The notes: generated from the letters alone by a model not told the origin. A stretch of 64,000 bases of DNA from Acidimicrobiaceae bacterium (GCA_020637295.1 JACJWF010000001.1:186001-250000); one strand, 5' to 3'; positions 14,971 through 23,646 are shown, counted from the first letter of the stretch. Translations and numbers: made by a program.

Positions 14971-16248
14971 GTGAACCCGCTGCCGCTCGGCCTGCTGCCC
15001 GACACGGCCGAGGTCGTGTCCGACGGCTCGTTGGCCATCGGTGGCTGCCGCATCGACGAGTTGGCCGAGCGCTTCGGCACGCCGCTGTTCGTCTACGACG
15101 AGGCCCACCTGCGCAACCGTTGCCGCGAGGCCGTCGCCGCGTTCGGCCCCGGCAACGCGTACTACGCGACGAAGGCGTTCCTCTGCACGGCGATGGCCCG
15201 GCTGGCGTACGAGGAGGGGATGGGGCTGGACGTCGCCAGTGGCGGCGAGCTGTTCACCGCGCTGCGCGCCGGTGTGCCGGCTGCGGCCCTGGCCTTCCAC
15301 GGCAACAACAAGAGCGTCGCCGAGTTGCGCATGGCGCTGCAGGAGCAGGTCGGGCACCTGGTCGTCGACAGCGTCGAGGAGATCGACCGCATCGAGGCGC
15401 TGGTGGCCGGCGGCCTGCCCCGCCCGCGGGTACTCGCCCGAATCACACCCGGCGTGCACGCCCACACCCACGAGTTCATCGCCACCGGGCAGGACGACAG
15501 CAAGTTCGGCTTCAACCTCGGCAACGGCGACGCCCTCCGGGCGGTCGACCGCCTGCGCCGCTCCGCCGCGGTGGACCTGGTCGGTGTGCACTGCCACATC
15601 GGCAGCAACGTGTTCAGCGCGGCCAACTTCGGCAAGGCCGTGGAGGTCATGGCCGGCTTCGCCGTCCCGCTGGACCTGCCCGAGTTCGTGATGGGCGGCG
15701 GCCTCGGCGTGCCGTACGTGGAGGGCGAGGAAGCCCCGACGATCACCCAGTGGGCCAACGTGCTGCTGGACGCCTGCCAGGCGATGGGCGTGCGCAGCCG
15801 GGTGTGCGTGGAGCCGGGGCGCAGCGTCGTGGCCGACGCAGCCATCACCGTCTACACGGTCGGCACGGTGAAGCACATCCCCGGCGTGCGCACCTACGTC
15901 AGCGTGGACGGCGGCATGAGCGACAACCCCCGCCCCGTGCTGTACGGCAGCGGCTACGAGGCGTTCCTGCCGCGTGCCGTCACCGCGCCCCGGCCCGCGC
16001 GGGCCCGCCTGGTCGGCAAGCACTGCGAGAGCGGCGACGTGCTGATCTTCGACGCCGCGTTGCCCGAGGGCCTGGTGGCTGGCGATCTGCTGGCCACCCC
16101 GGTCACCGGTGCGTACGGCCATTCGATGGCGAGCAACTACAACAAGCTCACCCGGCCGCCGGTGGTGTTCGTCCAGGACGGCACCGCCCGGATGGTGGTG
16201 CGCCGCGAGACCTACGAGGACCTGTTGCGATGCGACGTAGCGCACTGA
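14971..16248 (+). CDS. lysA: Diaminopimelate decarboxylase
   Basis: A 425-residue PLP enzyme of fold type III that makes lysine from meso-diaminopimelate in the last step of the pathway. The PLP lysine is Lys68 in YYATKAFL. Other landmarks are HCHIGSN, GGGLGVPY (phosphate binding), EPGRSVV, and the second-subunit catalytic Cys in CESGDVL. The GTG at 14971 lies 10 nt after argS. The 3' end overlaps the PemK/MazF-type gene by 19 bp. With hom and thrC nearby, this stretch is rich in aspartate-family amino acid genes. Confidence 0.95.
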   Translation: MNPLPLGLLPDTAEVVSDGSLAIGGCRIDELAERFGTPLFVYDEAHLRNRCREAVAAFGPGNAYYATKAFLCTAMARLAYEEGMGLDVASGGELFTALRAGVPAAALAFHGNNKSVAELRMALQEQVGHLVVDSVEEIDRIEALVAGGLPRPRVLARITPGVHAHTHEFIATGQDDSKFGFNLGNGDALRAVDRLRRSAAVDLVGVHCHIGSNVFSAANFGKAVEVMAGFAVPLDLPEFVMGGGLGVPYVEGEEAPTITQWANVLLDACQAMGVRSRVCVEPGRSVVADAAITVYTVGTVKHIPGVRTYVSVDGGMSDNPRPVLYGSGYEAFLPRAVTAPRPARARLVGKHCESGDVLIFDAALPEGLVAGDLLATPVTGAYGHSMASNYNKLTRPPVVFVQDGTARMVVRRETYEDLLRCDVAH

Positions 16249-16724
16249 TCGACCGGATCATCGAGGCCGGCCGGTCGCTGGTGGAATCCACCAGGCGGCC
16301 GACCCGCCGTGCCCCGCACCGCCCGAAGCCGGAGCCCGCCGAGCCGCCGGCCCGGGACATCGACGCCCGCGGGCTGACGGTGGAGTACTCGCCGTGCATG
16401 GACGGCGACCCCGACCCGGGCGAGGTGGTGTGGACGTGGGTGCCCTACGAGGACGACCCCCGTCAGGGCAAGGATCGCCCGGTGGTCATCATCGGGCGCC
16501 GGGCCGACAACCTGGTGGGTGTTGCCCTGACGTCGAAGCAGAAGGACAACGAGGTCCAGGTGCCGGTGGGCACCGGCCCGTGGGATCGCGCGGGCCGGCC
16601 GAGCTACGCCAAGGTCGAGCGTCTGCTGGAGGTGGACCCCGACCAGGTGCGCCGGGAGGGTGCGGTGCTGGCCCGCGGCCACTTCGACGCCGTCGTGGAG
16701 GGCGTGCGCCGCACCGGGGGGTGA
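16230..16724 (+). CDS. PemK/MazF-type endoribonuclease-like protein, no antitoxin
   Basis: A 164-residue protein. The first about 60 residues are basic and Pro-rich. The C-terminal domain from about residue 63 (GEVVWTWVPYEDDP...KDRPVVIIGRR) is the PemK/MazF fold: GEVVWxxxP at the start, then RPVVIIG and the loop before ALTSK. MazF enzymes cleave single-stranded RNA. No antitoxin gene is next to it; instead it overlaps lysA by 19 bp and is translated with it. Such orphan, housekeeping-linked MazF-like proteins occur in actinobacteria, and toxicity should not be assumed. Confidence 0.72.
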   Translation: MRRSALIDRIIEAGRSLVESTRRPTRRAPHRPKPEPAEPPARDIDARGLTVEYSPCMDGDPDPGEVVWTWVPYEDDPRQGKDRPVVIIGRRADNLVGVALTSKQKDNEVQVPVGTGPWDRAGRPSYAKVERLLEVDPDQVRREGAVLARGHFDAVVEGVRRTGG

Positions 16725-16844
16725 CATCGGTACCACGTGGCGCGGTTGCGGGTCACGCAGGGTGGTGGAAATGCCACGCATGTCATTCATAGGCCATTCG
16801 GACCATTTTTCCGTCCGCCTCTTTCGGTGACCCGCCTTGACGAA

Positions 16845-16850
16845 TACCGT
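16845..16850 (+). promoter_or_regulatory. Leaderless -10 element of the LPXTG protein gene
   Basis: TACCGT, exactly 7 nt before the GTG at 16858. The preceding gap (16725-16844) is AT-richer than its surroundings. Confidence 0.55.
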
Positions 16851-16857
16851 ACGAAGC

Positions 16858-17367
16858 GTGAACACCCACCACGCCACTCCGACCACGATCCGTGCTCGCC
16901 GAGTGCTCGCCGCGGTTGCCGTCGCCGGTGGGCTGTGGATGGCCTCCGTTCCCTCCGCCAGTGCGGCCGACGGTGCCTACGTGCTCAGCGACGTGCAGTG
17001 CGACCTGGCCCACGACGGGGTCGTCGACCTCACCCTCGTGAACGACCGTGGTCAGGCCTCGGCCACCTTCGAGGTCGCCGGCCAGCCCTACGTCGTCGCC
17101 CCGCTGTCCGCCCGCGCCGTCACCTATGACGGCCTGGCCGACGGCCCGTTCTCCGTGCCGGTCATGGTGGACGGCCTGGACGCCAGCGTGTCGGTCACCA
17201 TCTCGTGCGACGGTGCGCAGACCGCCGTGCTGCCCAAGGTGGGTCAGGTGGCGTCCAGCGCCCTGCCGACCACGGGTTCGTCCACGGGGTGGACTGCAGC
17301 CATCGCCGCCGGCCTGGTCCTGGTCGGCGCAGCCGCCGCGCGCACCGCCCGCCGGCGCCCCGCCTGA
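16858..17367 (+). CDS. LPXTG-anchored surface protein, small
   Basis: A 169-residue exported protein. The N-terminus has a signal peptide ending near the SASAADG cleavage site. The mature domain (about 90 residues) is beta-rich, starting GAYVLSDVQCDLAHDGVVDL, with a Cys pair that could form a disulfide. The C-terminus has the sortase signal LPTTG (residues 136-140), a hydrophobic stretch and an Arg-rich tail (RTARRRPA). Sortase would attach it to peptidoglycan. The ligand or role is unknown. The GTG at 16858 is supported by the -10 element 7 nt upstream; an in-frame TTG at 16837 would lie upstream of that promoter. Confidence 0.75.
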   Translation: MNTHHATPTTIRARRVLAAVAVAGGLWMASVPSASAADGAYVLSDVQCDLAHDGVVDLTLVNDRGQASATFEVAGQPYVVAPLSARAVTYDGLADGPFSVPVMVDGLDASVSVTISCDGAQTAVLPKVGQVASSALPTTGSSTGWTAAIAAGLVLVGAAAARTARRRPA

Positions 17368-17436
17368 CCGCCGCCACCCGGCCGCCGTCCCGCGCGGGCG
17401 GGCCAAACAGGTTCCTGTGCCGGCGCCCGTACCTCG

Positions 17437-17442
17437 TAGCCT
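17437..17442 (+). promoter_or_regulatory. Leaderless -10 element of hom
   Basis: TAGCCT, exactly 7 nt before the GTG at 17450, without a ribosome binding site. Confidence 0.6.
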
Positions 17443-17449
17443 GCACGGC

Positions 17450-18736
17450 GTGACACAGAAGATCCGTCTCGGGGTATTGGGCTGCGGCAACGTCGGTGCA
17501 GCGTTCGTCAGGTTGGTGGAGCAGCAGGCGGCGGCAATCGAGGCCCGCACCGGGGTGCGCCTGGAGGTCGGCTCGGTGGCCGTGCGCAACCTCAGCGCCC
17601 AACGGGACGTCGAACTGGCCGACGGGGTGCTCACCCGCGACGCGCACGGTGTGGTGGCCGACCCGTCGATCGACCTCGTGGTCGAGGTCATCGGTGGCAT
17701 CGAGCCCGCCCGCGAACTGATCACCACGGCGCTGCAGAACGGCAAGCCGGTGGTCACCGCCAACAAGGAGCTCCTCGCCAACGTGGGCACCGAGCTGTTC
17801 GCCACGGCAGACGGAGTCGGGCGCGACCTGCTCTTCGAGGCCGCGGTCGCCGGTGGCATCCCGGTCATCCGTGCCCTGCGCGAAAGCCTGCGCGGCGAGC
17901 CGATCAAGCGGGTGATGGGCATCATCAACGGCACCACCAACTTCATCCTCACCAAGATGACGGAGGAAGGCACCGACTACGCCGTGGCGTTGGCGGAGGC
18001 CCAGGCGCTGGGCTTCGCCGAGCGTGACCCAACCGCCGATGTCGAGGGCTTCGACGCCGGGGCCAAGGCGGCCATCATGGCCACCATCGCGTTCGGCTCC
18101 AAGGTGGTCGCCGGCGACGTGTACCACGAGGGCATCAGCCGGCTGACGTCGCACGACATCGCCATGGCGAAGCGCCTCGGGTACGTGGTCAAGCTGCTCG
18201 GCATCGCCGAGGCGGACCCCGCAACCGGCGATGTCGCCGTTCGCGTCCACCCGGCCATGGTGCCGCTCACCCACCCGCTGGCCAGCGTGCGGGAGAGCTT
18301 CAATGCCGTCTTCGTGGAAGGCGCGGCCGTCGGCTCGCTGATGTTCTACGGCCGCGGCGCGGGCGGGTCCCCCACGGCCAGCGCCGTGCTCGGCGACGTC
18401 ATCGACGCGGCGGTCAACCTGGTGCAGGGCACCCACGGCAGCCTCGGATCGTTCGGGCGGGCGACGATCCGGCCGATCGACGAGACCTCCGCCGAGTACC
18501 TGCTGAGCATGGACGTCGCCGACCGGCCGGGCGTACTGCACGCCGTCACCGGTGTGTTCGCCCGCCACGACGTCAGCATCCGCGCCGCCGAGCAGGAGGG
18601 CAATGGCCCCGACGCCCGGCTGGTGTTCATCACCCACGCCGCCCGCGAGGCGTCGGTGCAAGCCACCGTACGCGAGCTGCGCGAGCTGGACGTGGTGCGC
18701 AACGTCGGCAGCCTGCTGCGGGTCATCGGGGGCTGA
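17450..18736 (+). CDS. hom: Homoserine dehydrogenase
   Basis: A 428-residue NAD(P)H-dependent enzyme that reduces aspartate semialdehyde to homoserine, the branch point to threonine and methionine. The Rossmann motif GVLGCGNVGAAF is at the N-terminus. The catalytic region contains VTANKELLA, then INGTTNFILTKM, and GFAERDPTADVEGFDAG. A C-terminal ACT domain (residues about 350-425, MDVADRPGVLHAVTGVF) is the usual allosteric site for threonine feedback. thrC starts 2 nt after the stop, so the two genes are co-transcribed. Confidence 0.96.
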   Translation: MTQKIRLGVLGCGNVGAAFVRLVEQQAAAIEARTGVRLEVGSVAVRNLSAQRDVELADGVLTRDAHGVVADPSIDLVVEVIGGIEPARELITTALQNGKPVVTANKELLANVGTELFATADGVGRDLLFEAAVAGGIPVIRALRESLRGEPIKRVMGIINGTTNFILTKMTEEGTDYAVALAEAQALGFAERDPTADVEGFDAGAKAAIMATIAFGSKVVAGDVYHEGISRLTSHDIAMAKRLGYVVKLLGIAEADPATGDVAVRVHPAMVPLTHPLASVRESFNAVFVEGAAVGSLMFYGRGAGGSPTASAVLGDVIDAAVNLVQGTHGSLGSFGRATIRPIDETSAEYLLSMDVADRPGVLHAVTGVFARHDVSIRAAEQEGNGPDARLVFITHAAREASVQATVRELRELDVVRNVGSLLRVIGG

Positions 18737-18738
18737 GC

Positions 18739-20106
18739 ATGCGCTACGTCTCCACCCGCGGGCAGGCGCCCGAGCTGGGGTTCGCCGACGTGCTCCTCGC
18801 CGGCCTGGCCAACGACGGCGGCCTGTACGTGCCGGCGGAGTGGCCCACGCTGCCCGCGGCCACACCGGGCACGACCTACGCCGAGCGGGCCGCCCAGGTG
18901 ATGGCCCCCTACGTCGGCGACGACGTAGCAGACCTGCTGGGCCTGTGCCGCGAGGCATACGCGACGTTCGCCCACGAGGCCGTCGTGCCGCTGGTGCAGA
19001 TCGGCGACGGCCACTTCGTGCAGGAGTTGTTCCACGGGCCGACGCTCGCGTTCAAGGACGTTGCCCTCCAGCTGGTGGGGCGGATGTTCGACACCGTGCT
19101 GCGCCAGCGCGGGCAGCGGGTCACCATCGTCGGCGCCACCAGCGGCGACACGGGCTCCGCGGCCATCGACGGGGTGAAGGCGTGCTCCAACGTGGACATC
19201 GTCATCCTCTACCCGCACGGCCGCACCAGCGACGTGCAGCGCAAGCAGATGACCACCGTCGACGCGCCGAACGTGCGCGTGGTCGCCGTCGAGGGCACGT
19301 TCGACGACTGCCAAGACCTCGTGAAGGCGATGTTCAACGACGCCGCCTTCCGCGAACAGATGGGCCTCAGCGCGGTCAACAGCATCAACTGGGCGCGGGT
19401 GATGGCTCAGGTCGTCTACTACGTGGTCGCCACCGACGTGCTGCGCGGCCCGGTGGACTTCTGCGTGCCCACCGGGAACTTCGGCAATGTGCTGGCCGGC
19501 TGGATCGCCCGCCGCACCGGCGCCCCGATCGACCGCCTCGTCATCGCTTCCAACGCCAACGACATCCTCACCCGCTTCTTCCTCGACAACGACATGAGCA
19601 CCGCCCCCGTGGTGCCGTCGCTGAGCCCGAGCATGGACATCCAGGTGTCGAGCAACTTCGAGCGCCTGCTGTTCGAGATGAACGACCGCGACGGCGGTGC
19701 CACGGCGGAGCAGTTGCAGCGCTTCCGGGCCGTCGGCCGCCTGACAGTGGAGCCGGACCAGCGCGCCGAGTTCCTCGACGGCACGTTCATGGCCGCGCGG
19801 GTGGACGACGCCGGGACGCTGGACGTGATGCGCCGCACCTACCAGGCCAGCGGCATGCTGCTGGACCCGCACACCGCGGTGGGCGTCGGCGCGGTCGAGC
19901 AGATCGCCCACATCGGCGCCGGCCCGATGGTGACGCTGGCGACCGCCCACCCGGCGAAGTTCCCCGACGCGGTGGAGCAGGCCACCGGCGTGCGCCCGCC
20001 ACTGCCGGCGCACCTGGCCGACCTGTTCGACCGCCACGAGCGTTTCACCGTGCTGCCCAACGACCTGGCCACCATCCAGCAGTACGTAGCCACCACGTTC
20101 CGCTAG
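18739..20106 (+). CDS. thrC: Threonine synthase
   Basis: A 455-residue PLP enzyme that converts O-phosphohomoserine to threonine. Landmarks are the N-terminal MRYVSTRG, the PLP lysine in FHGPTLAFKDVALQ, the phosphate loop region GATSGDTGSAA, and VPTGNFGNVLAG. The length and motifs fit the longer, E. coli/yeast-like class of threonine synthases. It follows hom after 2 nt. Note that thrB (homoserine kinase) is not in the cluster here, unlike the hom-thrC-thrB order of many actinobacteria. Confidence 0.95.
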   Translation: MRYVSTRGQAPELGFADVLLAGLANDGGLYVPAEWPTLPAATPGTTYAERAAQVMAPYVGDDVADLLGLCREAYATFAHEAVVPLVQIGDGHFVQELFHGPTLAFKDVALQLVGRMFDTVLRQRGQRVTIVGATSGDTGSAAIDGVKACSNVDIVILYPHGRTSDVQRKQMTTVDAPNVRVVAVEGTFDDCQDLVKAMFNDAAFREQMGLSAVNSINWARVMAQVVYYVVATDVLRGPVDFCVPTGNFGNVLAGWIARRTGAPIDRLVIASNANDILTRFFLDNDMSTAPVVPSLSPSMDIQVSSNFERLLFEMNDRDGGATAEQLQRFRAVGRLTVEPDQRAEFLDGTFMAARVDDAGTLDVMRRTYQASGMLLDPHTAVGVGAVEQIAHIGAGPMVTLATAHPAKFPDAVEQATGVRPPLPAHLADLFDRHERFTVLPNDLATIQQYVATTFR

Positions 20107-20163
20107 GCGCGTTTCAGTAGGCACGTTCCGGCAGGAGCGGACGCGCTGGGGCGCGCCGAGGTG

Positions 20164-20826
20164 TCAGCGGCCGAAGCGGCGGGAGGTCTGCACGCCCTTG
20201 AAGCCGAAGAGCCCGGCGGCCGCGACGCACAGGACACAGAACAGGTACTGGCTGCCTTCCTCCTCGAAGCCGGCCCGGAGGATCTGCTTGGCCTCGCTGA
20301 CGCTGGGCAGCAGTGGGATGTCCACCGAGTAGCCGAGGCTCTCGAGGCCCTCGATGATGAGGTGGCGGTCGATGTAGTAGTACGACGCGACCACGGTGAC
20401 GAGGGCGACCGCCGCTGCCAGCAGCATGGTGCCGGCTCCGCCGCGGCCACTGCCCCAACTGGCTGCGTACCCGATGCACAGCCCGAGGATGACGGCCAGG
20501 TAGTAGATCTGCCGACCGGTGGTGACGACGATCCCGTACCACATCAGGCCGCCCACCAGGCCGGCGCCAAGTGCCGCGAGCAGGCCGCGCACGACGCTGG
20601 TGCCGAGCCGGGTGGAGGGCACGGTGGCGCCCATGCCGTCCGGGATGGGCGTGGCCATCGGGGGCCGGTAGGGCTGTGCCGGGCCGCCGGCGGATGGGTA
20701 GCCGGTGTTGGGCGGGTAGCCGGTGTTCGGTGCGTACGGCCCTGACGGGTACGAGGCCGGGCTCGGCGGCGGAGGGATGGCGCCCCATCCGGGCTGGTCG
20801 GAGGGAGGCTGCGGCAGGTCGGACAC
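20164..20826 (-). CDS. Membrane protein with Pro/Tyr-rich N-terminus
   Basis: A 220-residue protein. Residues 1-65 are rich in Pro, Gly, Ser and Tyr with a repeated NTGYP motif, a low-complexity cytoplasmic tail frequent in actinobacterial membrane proteins. Four hydrophobic segments follow: around VVRGLLAALGAGLVGGLMWY, IYYLAVILGLCIGYA, TMLLAAAVALVTVVASYYY and YLFCVLCVAAAGLFGF. Function is not known. The GTG at 20826 has TACGAT 7 nt upstream. The gene converges on thrC across 57 bp. Confidence 0.7.
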   Translation of the reverse strand: MSDLPQPPSDQPGWGAIPPPPSPASYPSGPYAPNTGYPPNTGYPSAGGPAQPYRPPMATPIPDGMGATVPSTRLGTSVVRGLLAALGAGLVGGLMWYGIVVTTGRQIYYLAVILGLCIGYAASWGSGRGGAGTMLLAAAVALVTVVASYYYIDRHLIIEGLESLGYSVDIPLLPSVSEAKQILRAGFEEEGSQYLFCVLCVAAAGLFGFKGVQTSRRFGR

Positions 20827-20833
20827 GTCGGAA

Positions 20834-20839
20834 ATCGTA
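20834..20839 (-). promoter_or_regulatory. Leaderless -10 element of the 20164-20826 gene
   Basis: TACGAT on the minus strand, exactly 7 nt before the GTG at 20826. Confidence 0.55.
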
Positions 20840-20893
20840 GTGAGCGGGTGGATGGCGCCTGGTCATCCCGCCGAGCCGCCAGGGGCGTCCGCG

Positions 20894-20922
20894 TTGCGCT
20901 GGGGTGCGCAGATCGCTACAGT
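20894..20922 (+). promoter_or_regulatory. Promoter of rho with long leader
   Basis: TTGCGC (20894-20899) and TACAGT (20917-20922) are separated by 17 bp. With the start at 21087, this gives an untranslated leader of about 155-160 nt that contains short GC-rich inverted repeats (for example around 21006-21020). A long leader is common for rho genes, where Rho represses its own synthesis by premature termination; autoregulation here is inference. Confidence 0.5.
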
Positions 20923-21086
20923 TCGTGATGTCCGGGTTCCCGGACGGCCCCTCCTGCGACCGGCATCTGGCCCGTCGTCGCGGCGGGGGTGCATTCTTCC
21001 CCCAGGCGGTGGGGCCGCCGGGTTCCTCCAGCAGATGGCTGGCGGCACGCCCGAGACGCTCCTCCCGTTCAGAAAGCAGGTGGCCG

Positions 21087-22982
21087 GTGGCCGCGGAAGC
21101 TCTCGAAGCATCGGTGCTCGACAGCAAGGACAAGGATCAGTTGCTCGCGATCGCGGGCGCGTTGGGCATCAAGACCACGGCGCGCGCGGCGAAGGCGACG
21201 ATCATCGCCAAGATCTTGGAAACCACTGGCGGCGCGGCTGCGCCCGCGGAGGCCCCGGCCGAGCCCGCGGAGGCCCCGGCCGCGCCGGCCCCCGCAGACG
21301 TCTCGGCTCCGGCCGAGGACGCCAGCGCCGGTGTCGCCGAGGTGCCGGCCGCCGCCGATGCACCGGCCGAAGCCGAGGCCCACGGCGACGCTCAGGCCGA
21401 GGTGCCCGCCGGTGGCGACGCCTCCCCGCCCAAGCCGGCGCGCAACGGCCGTCGCCCAGTGCCGCCGCCGCCCGCCGACGGCGAGGCCGCTGCGGCTCCC
21501 GCCGTGGTGCTCGGTCCGGACGGCGAACCGCTGGCGGATTGGGAGGTCGAACTGATGGCCTCCGGCGGCAGCGCCTCCGGCGACGAGGCTGCCGAGGCCG
21601 ACGGCGATGCCGGCGCGGATGGGTCGGACGGCTCGGACGACGACGCCGACGACGACGGAGGGATGGGCGACGGCGAGAGCCGCAGCGCCCGCCGCCGTCG
21701 CCGTCGCCGGAACAAGAACCGCAGCGACGGGCCGCAGGGCTCGGACCGCGAGTACAGCCAGGGCGGTGGCGGCCAGGGTGGTCAGCGCCAGGGCGGCGAC
21801 CGGGACCGCGACCGCGATCGCGACGGTGGCGAGGGCCAGCAGGGGCAGGAGCCCGTGCGGGTCAGCGGCTATCTCGACCTGCGCGACGAGGGCTACGGGT
21901 TCCTGCGGGTCAACGGCTACCTGTCCAGCCGCGACGATGCCTACATCCCGGTGAAGCTCACCCGCCAGTACGGCCTGCGCAAGGGCGACCATGTCACCGG
22001 CCTCAGCCGGCCGGCCGGTCGCAACGAGAAGAACCCGGCGATGCTGGAGATCCACACGGTCAACGGCGCGGACCCGGAGAAGGCCAAGAACCGCCCCCGG
22101 TTCGAGGACCTCACCGCGCTGTTCCCCGACGAGAAGCTGAAGCTGGAGGACGCCAGCGACCCGTCGAACATGACGGCCCGGATCATCGACCTCGTCAGCC
22201 CGATCGGCAAGGGCCAGCGCGGCATCATCGTGTCGCCGCCGAAGGCCGGCAAGACGACGATCATGAAGACCATCGCCACGTCGATCGAGCGCAACAACCC
22301 CGAGGTGCAACTGATCGTGCTGCTCATCGACGAGCGGCCCGAAGAGGTCACCGACATGAAGCGCACGGTGCAGGGTGAGGTCATCGCCTCCACCTTCGAC
22401 CGGCCCAGCGACGAGCACACGCACGTCGCGGAGTTGGCCATCGAGAAGGCCAAGCGCATGGTGGAGCAGGGGCAGGACGTCGTGGTGATCCTCGACGGCA
22501 TCACCCGCCTCAGCCGGGCCTACAACCTGGCCGCCCCGGCCAGCGGCCGCATCCTCTCCGGTGGTATCGACGCCGGTGCGCTGTACCCGCCGAAGAAGTT
22601 CTTCGGCGCCGCCCGCAACGTGGAGGAAGGTGGCTCGCTCACCATCTTGGCCACGGCGCTGGTGGAGACCAACAGCCGCATGGACGAGGCGATCTTCGAG
22701 GAGTTCAAGGGCACGGGCAACATGGAGCTCCGCCTGGACCGCCGCCTCGCCGAGCGCCGCATCTACCCGGCCATCGACGTGGACGCCAGCAGCACCCGCC
22801 ACGAGGAGCTGCTGTTCGACCGCAAGCAGCTGCAGATGGTGTGGAAGCTGCGCCGCGTGCTCAGCGGCCTGGCCGCCGACGGCAACGCCGCCCCCGGCCT
22901 GGAGCTGCTGATCGACCGCCTGAAGACGTTCCGCACGAACGACGAGTTCCTCAACGAGATCGCCAAGCAGCCGACGATGTGA
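21087..22982 (+). CDS. rho: Transcription termination factor Rho
   Basis: A 631-residue hexameric RNA helicase that terminates transcription. The N-terminal Rho-N helices (LLAIAGALGIKTTARAAKA) are followed by a long disordered insertion (residues about 45-255) that is first Ala/Glu/Pro-rich and acidic, then has an Arg run (RRRRRRRNKNR) and Gly/Gln/Asp repeats. Such insertions are typical of actinobacterial Rho. The primary RNA-binding domain contains GYLDLRDEGYGFLRVNGYL. The ATPase core has Walker A PPKAGKTT with Lys389, and LLIDERPEEVTDM. The GTG at 21087 fits the homologous N-terminus; an in-frame ATG at 20928 would add 53 unlikely residues. Confidence 0.95.
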   Translation: MAAEALEASVLDSKDKDQLLAIAGALGIKTTARAAKATIIAKILETTGGAAAPAEAPAEPAEAPAAPAPADVSAPAEDASAGVAEVPAAADAPAEAEAHGDAQAEVPAGGDASPPKPARNGRRPVPPPPADGEAAAAPAVVLGPDGEPLADWEVELMASGGSASGDEAAEADGDAGADGSDGSDDDADDDGGMGDGESRSARRRRRRRNKNRSDGPQGSDREYSQGGGGQGGQRQGGDRDRDRDRDGGEGQQGQEPVRVSGYLDLRDEGYGFLRVNGYLSSRDDAYIPVKLTRQYGLRKGDHVTGLSRPAGRNEKNPAMLEIHTVNGADPEKAKNRPRFEDLTALFPDEKLKLEDASDPSNMTARIIDLVSPIGKGQRGIIVSPPKAGKTTIMKTIATSIERNNPEVQLIVLLIDERPEEVTDMKRTVQGEVIASTFDRPSDEHTHVAELAIEKAKRMVEQGQDVVVILDGITRLSRAYNLAAPASGRILSGGIDAGALYPPKKFFGAARNVEEGGSLTILATALVETNSRMDEAIFEEFKGTGNMELRLDRRLAERRIYPAIDVDASSTRHEELLFDRKQLQMVWKLRRVLSGLAADGNAAPGLELLIDRLKTFRTNDEFLNEIAKQPTM

Positions 22983-22985
22983 TCG

Positions 22986-23633
22986 TCAGGGGCGCCGCTC
23001 GTGGTGTGGGGCGACGCCCACCACCATCACGTAGCGGCGGGTCCCCTTCGCCTTCGGGCGGTTGCCGTACTCCTCGACGAGCGCGTCGAGGCGGCTGCGC
23101 AGCTCGGCCGCGTCGTCGGGGGTGAGGTGCACTGTGCCCCACCACTCCGTCACCGGCGAGGACGTCGCGGCGTCCGCCTCGTCGAACCCGATCGCCACAC
23201 CGCCGCCGGGGTCGCGTCGCACGTACAGACCCCGGTTGAGGACGGCCGACCGGTCCACCGAGGTCACGAACGTCTCGAATGCCTGGTGGCGGCCACCGTG
23301 CATGAACTCCTCGCGTGCGCCGGGGGGCATGGCGTCGAGCGGGATGATGAACTCCTCGGCCGTGGCCCGGTAGACGGGGATCGCCTTGCCCGCCCGCGGG
23401 CGCACCTCGCACACCTCGATGAGGCCGGCGCGCAGCAGGCGGCCGACCCAGTACGCCAGCGTGCTGGCGGGAAGACGGGCCTCGCGGGCCGCGCTGCCCA
23501 GCGTGTGCTCCGCGTGGAGGAACGGCACGAGCGCCTTGGTGCCCTTGAGGCTCATCAGCAGGTCGACGGCCAGATGGTCGCGGACCTCGCGGGAGGTCAG
23601 CCGCTCCGTCTCATTCGAAAGAGTGTCTACCAT
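22986..23633 (-). CDS. Winged-helix regulator, ArsR-like
   Basis: A 215-residue DNA-binding protein. An N-terminal winged helix-turn-helix (residues about 15-75) includes KALVPFLHAEHTLGSAAREARLPASTLAYWVGRLLRAGLI, a recognisable ArsR/MarR-like arrangement. The rest is an unassigned domain with paired charged helices near the C-terminus. It is divergent from an MFS exporter 29 bp away, and an inverted repeat overlaps its start codon, so it probably represses itself and the exporter and responds to the exporter's substrate. The ATG at 23633 is supported by TACTCT 7 nt upstream. Confidence 0.75.
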   Translation of the reverse strand: MVDTLSNETERLTSREVRDHLAVDLLMSLKGTKALVPFLHAEHTLGSAAREARLPASTLAYWVGRLLRAGLIEVCEVRPRAGKAIPVYRATAEEFIIPLDAMPPGAREEFMHGGRHQAFETFVTSVDRSAVLNRGLYVRRDPGGGVAIGFDEADAATSSPVTEWWGTVHLTPDDAAELRSRLDALVEEYGNRPKAKGTRRYVMVVGVAPHHERRP

Positions 23634-23646
23634 TCGAATGAGAGTA
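23610..23646. promoter_or_regulatory. Inverted-repeat operator over the regulator start, with leaderless -10
   Basis: CTCATTCGAA (23610-23619) and TTCGAATGAG (23633-23642) form a 10-bp perfect inverted repeat with a 13-nt spacer. The right half lies between the minus-strand -10 TACTCT (23641-23646) and the ATG at 23633. A regulator bound here would cover the transcription start of its own leaderless message and the promoter zone of the divergent exporter gene. Confidence 0.65.

Noticed and set aside
11739..15080. A 1,113-codon open frame on the minus strand, and similar 900-1,060-codon minus-strand frames at 26819-29998, 41031-43931 and 48964-52059
   Set aside because: They are antisense shadows of well-supported genes (argS, DUF1501, glyA-wecA, atp genes) in about 70 percent GC DNA, where stop codons are rare. 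Only the rtcB part (11739-12920) of the first is a real gene.
20928..21086. An in-frame N-terminal extension of Rho from the ATG at 20928
   Set aside because: The translated stretch is compositionally odd (Arg/Ser/Pro/Gly) and lies in the likely leader; the GTG at 21087 gives the conserved start, although 20928 is not strictly excluded.
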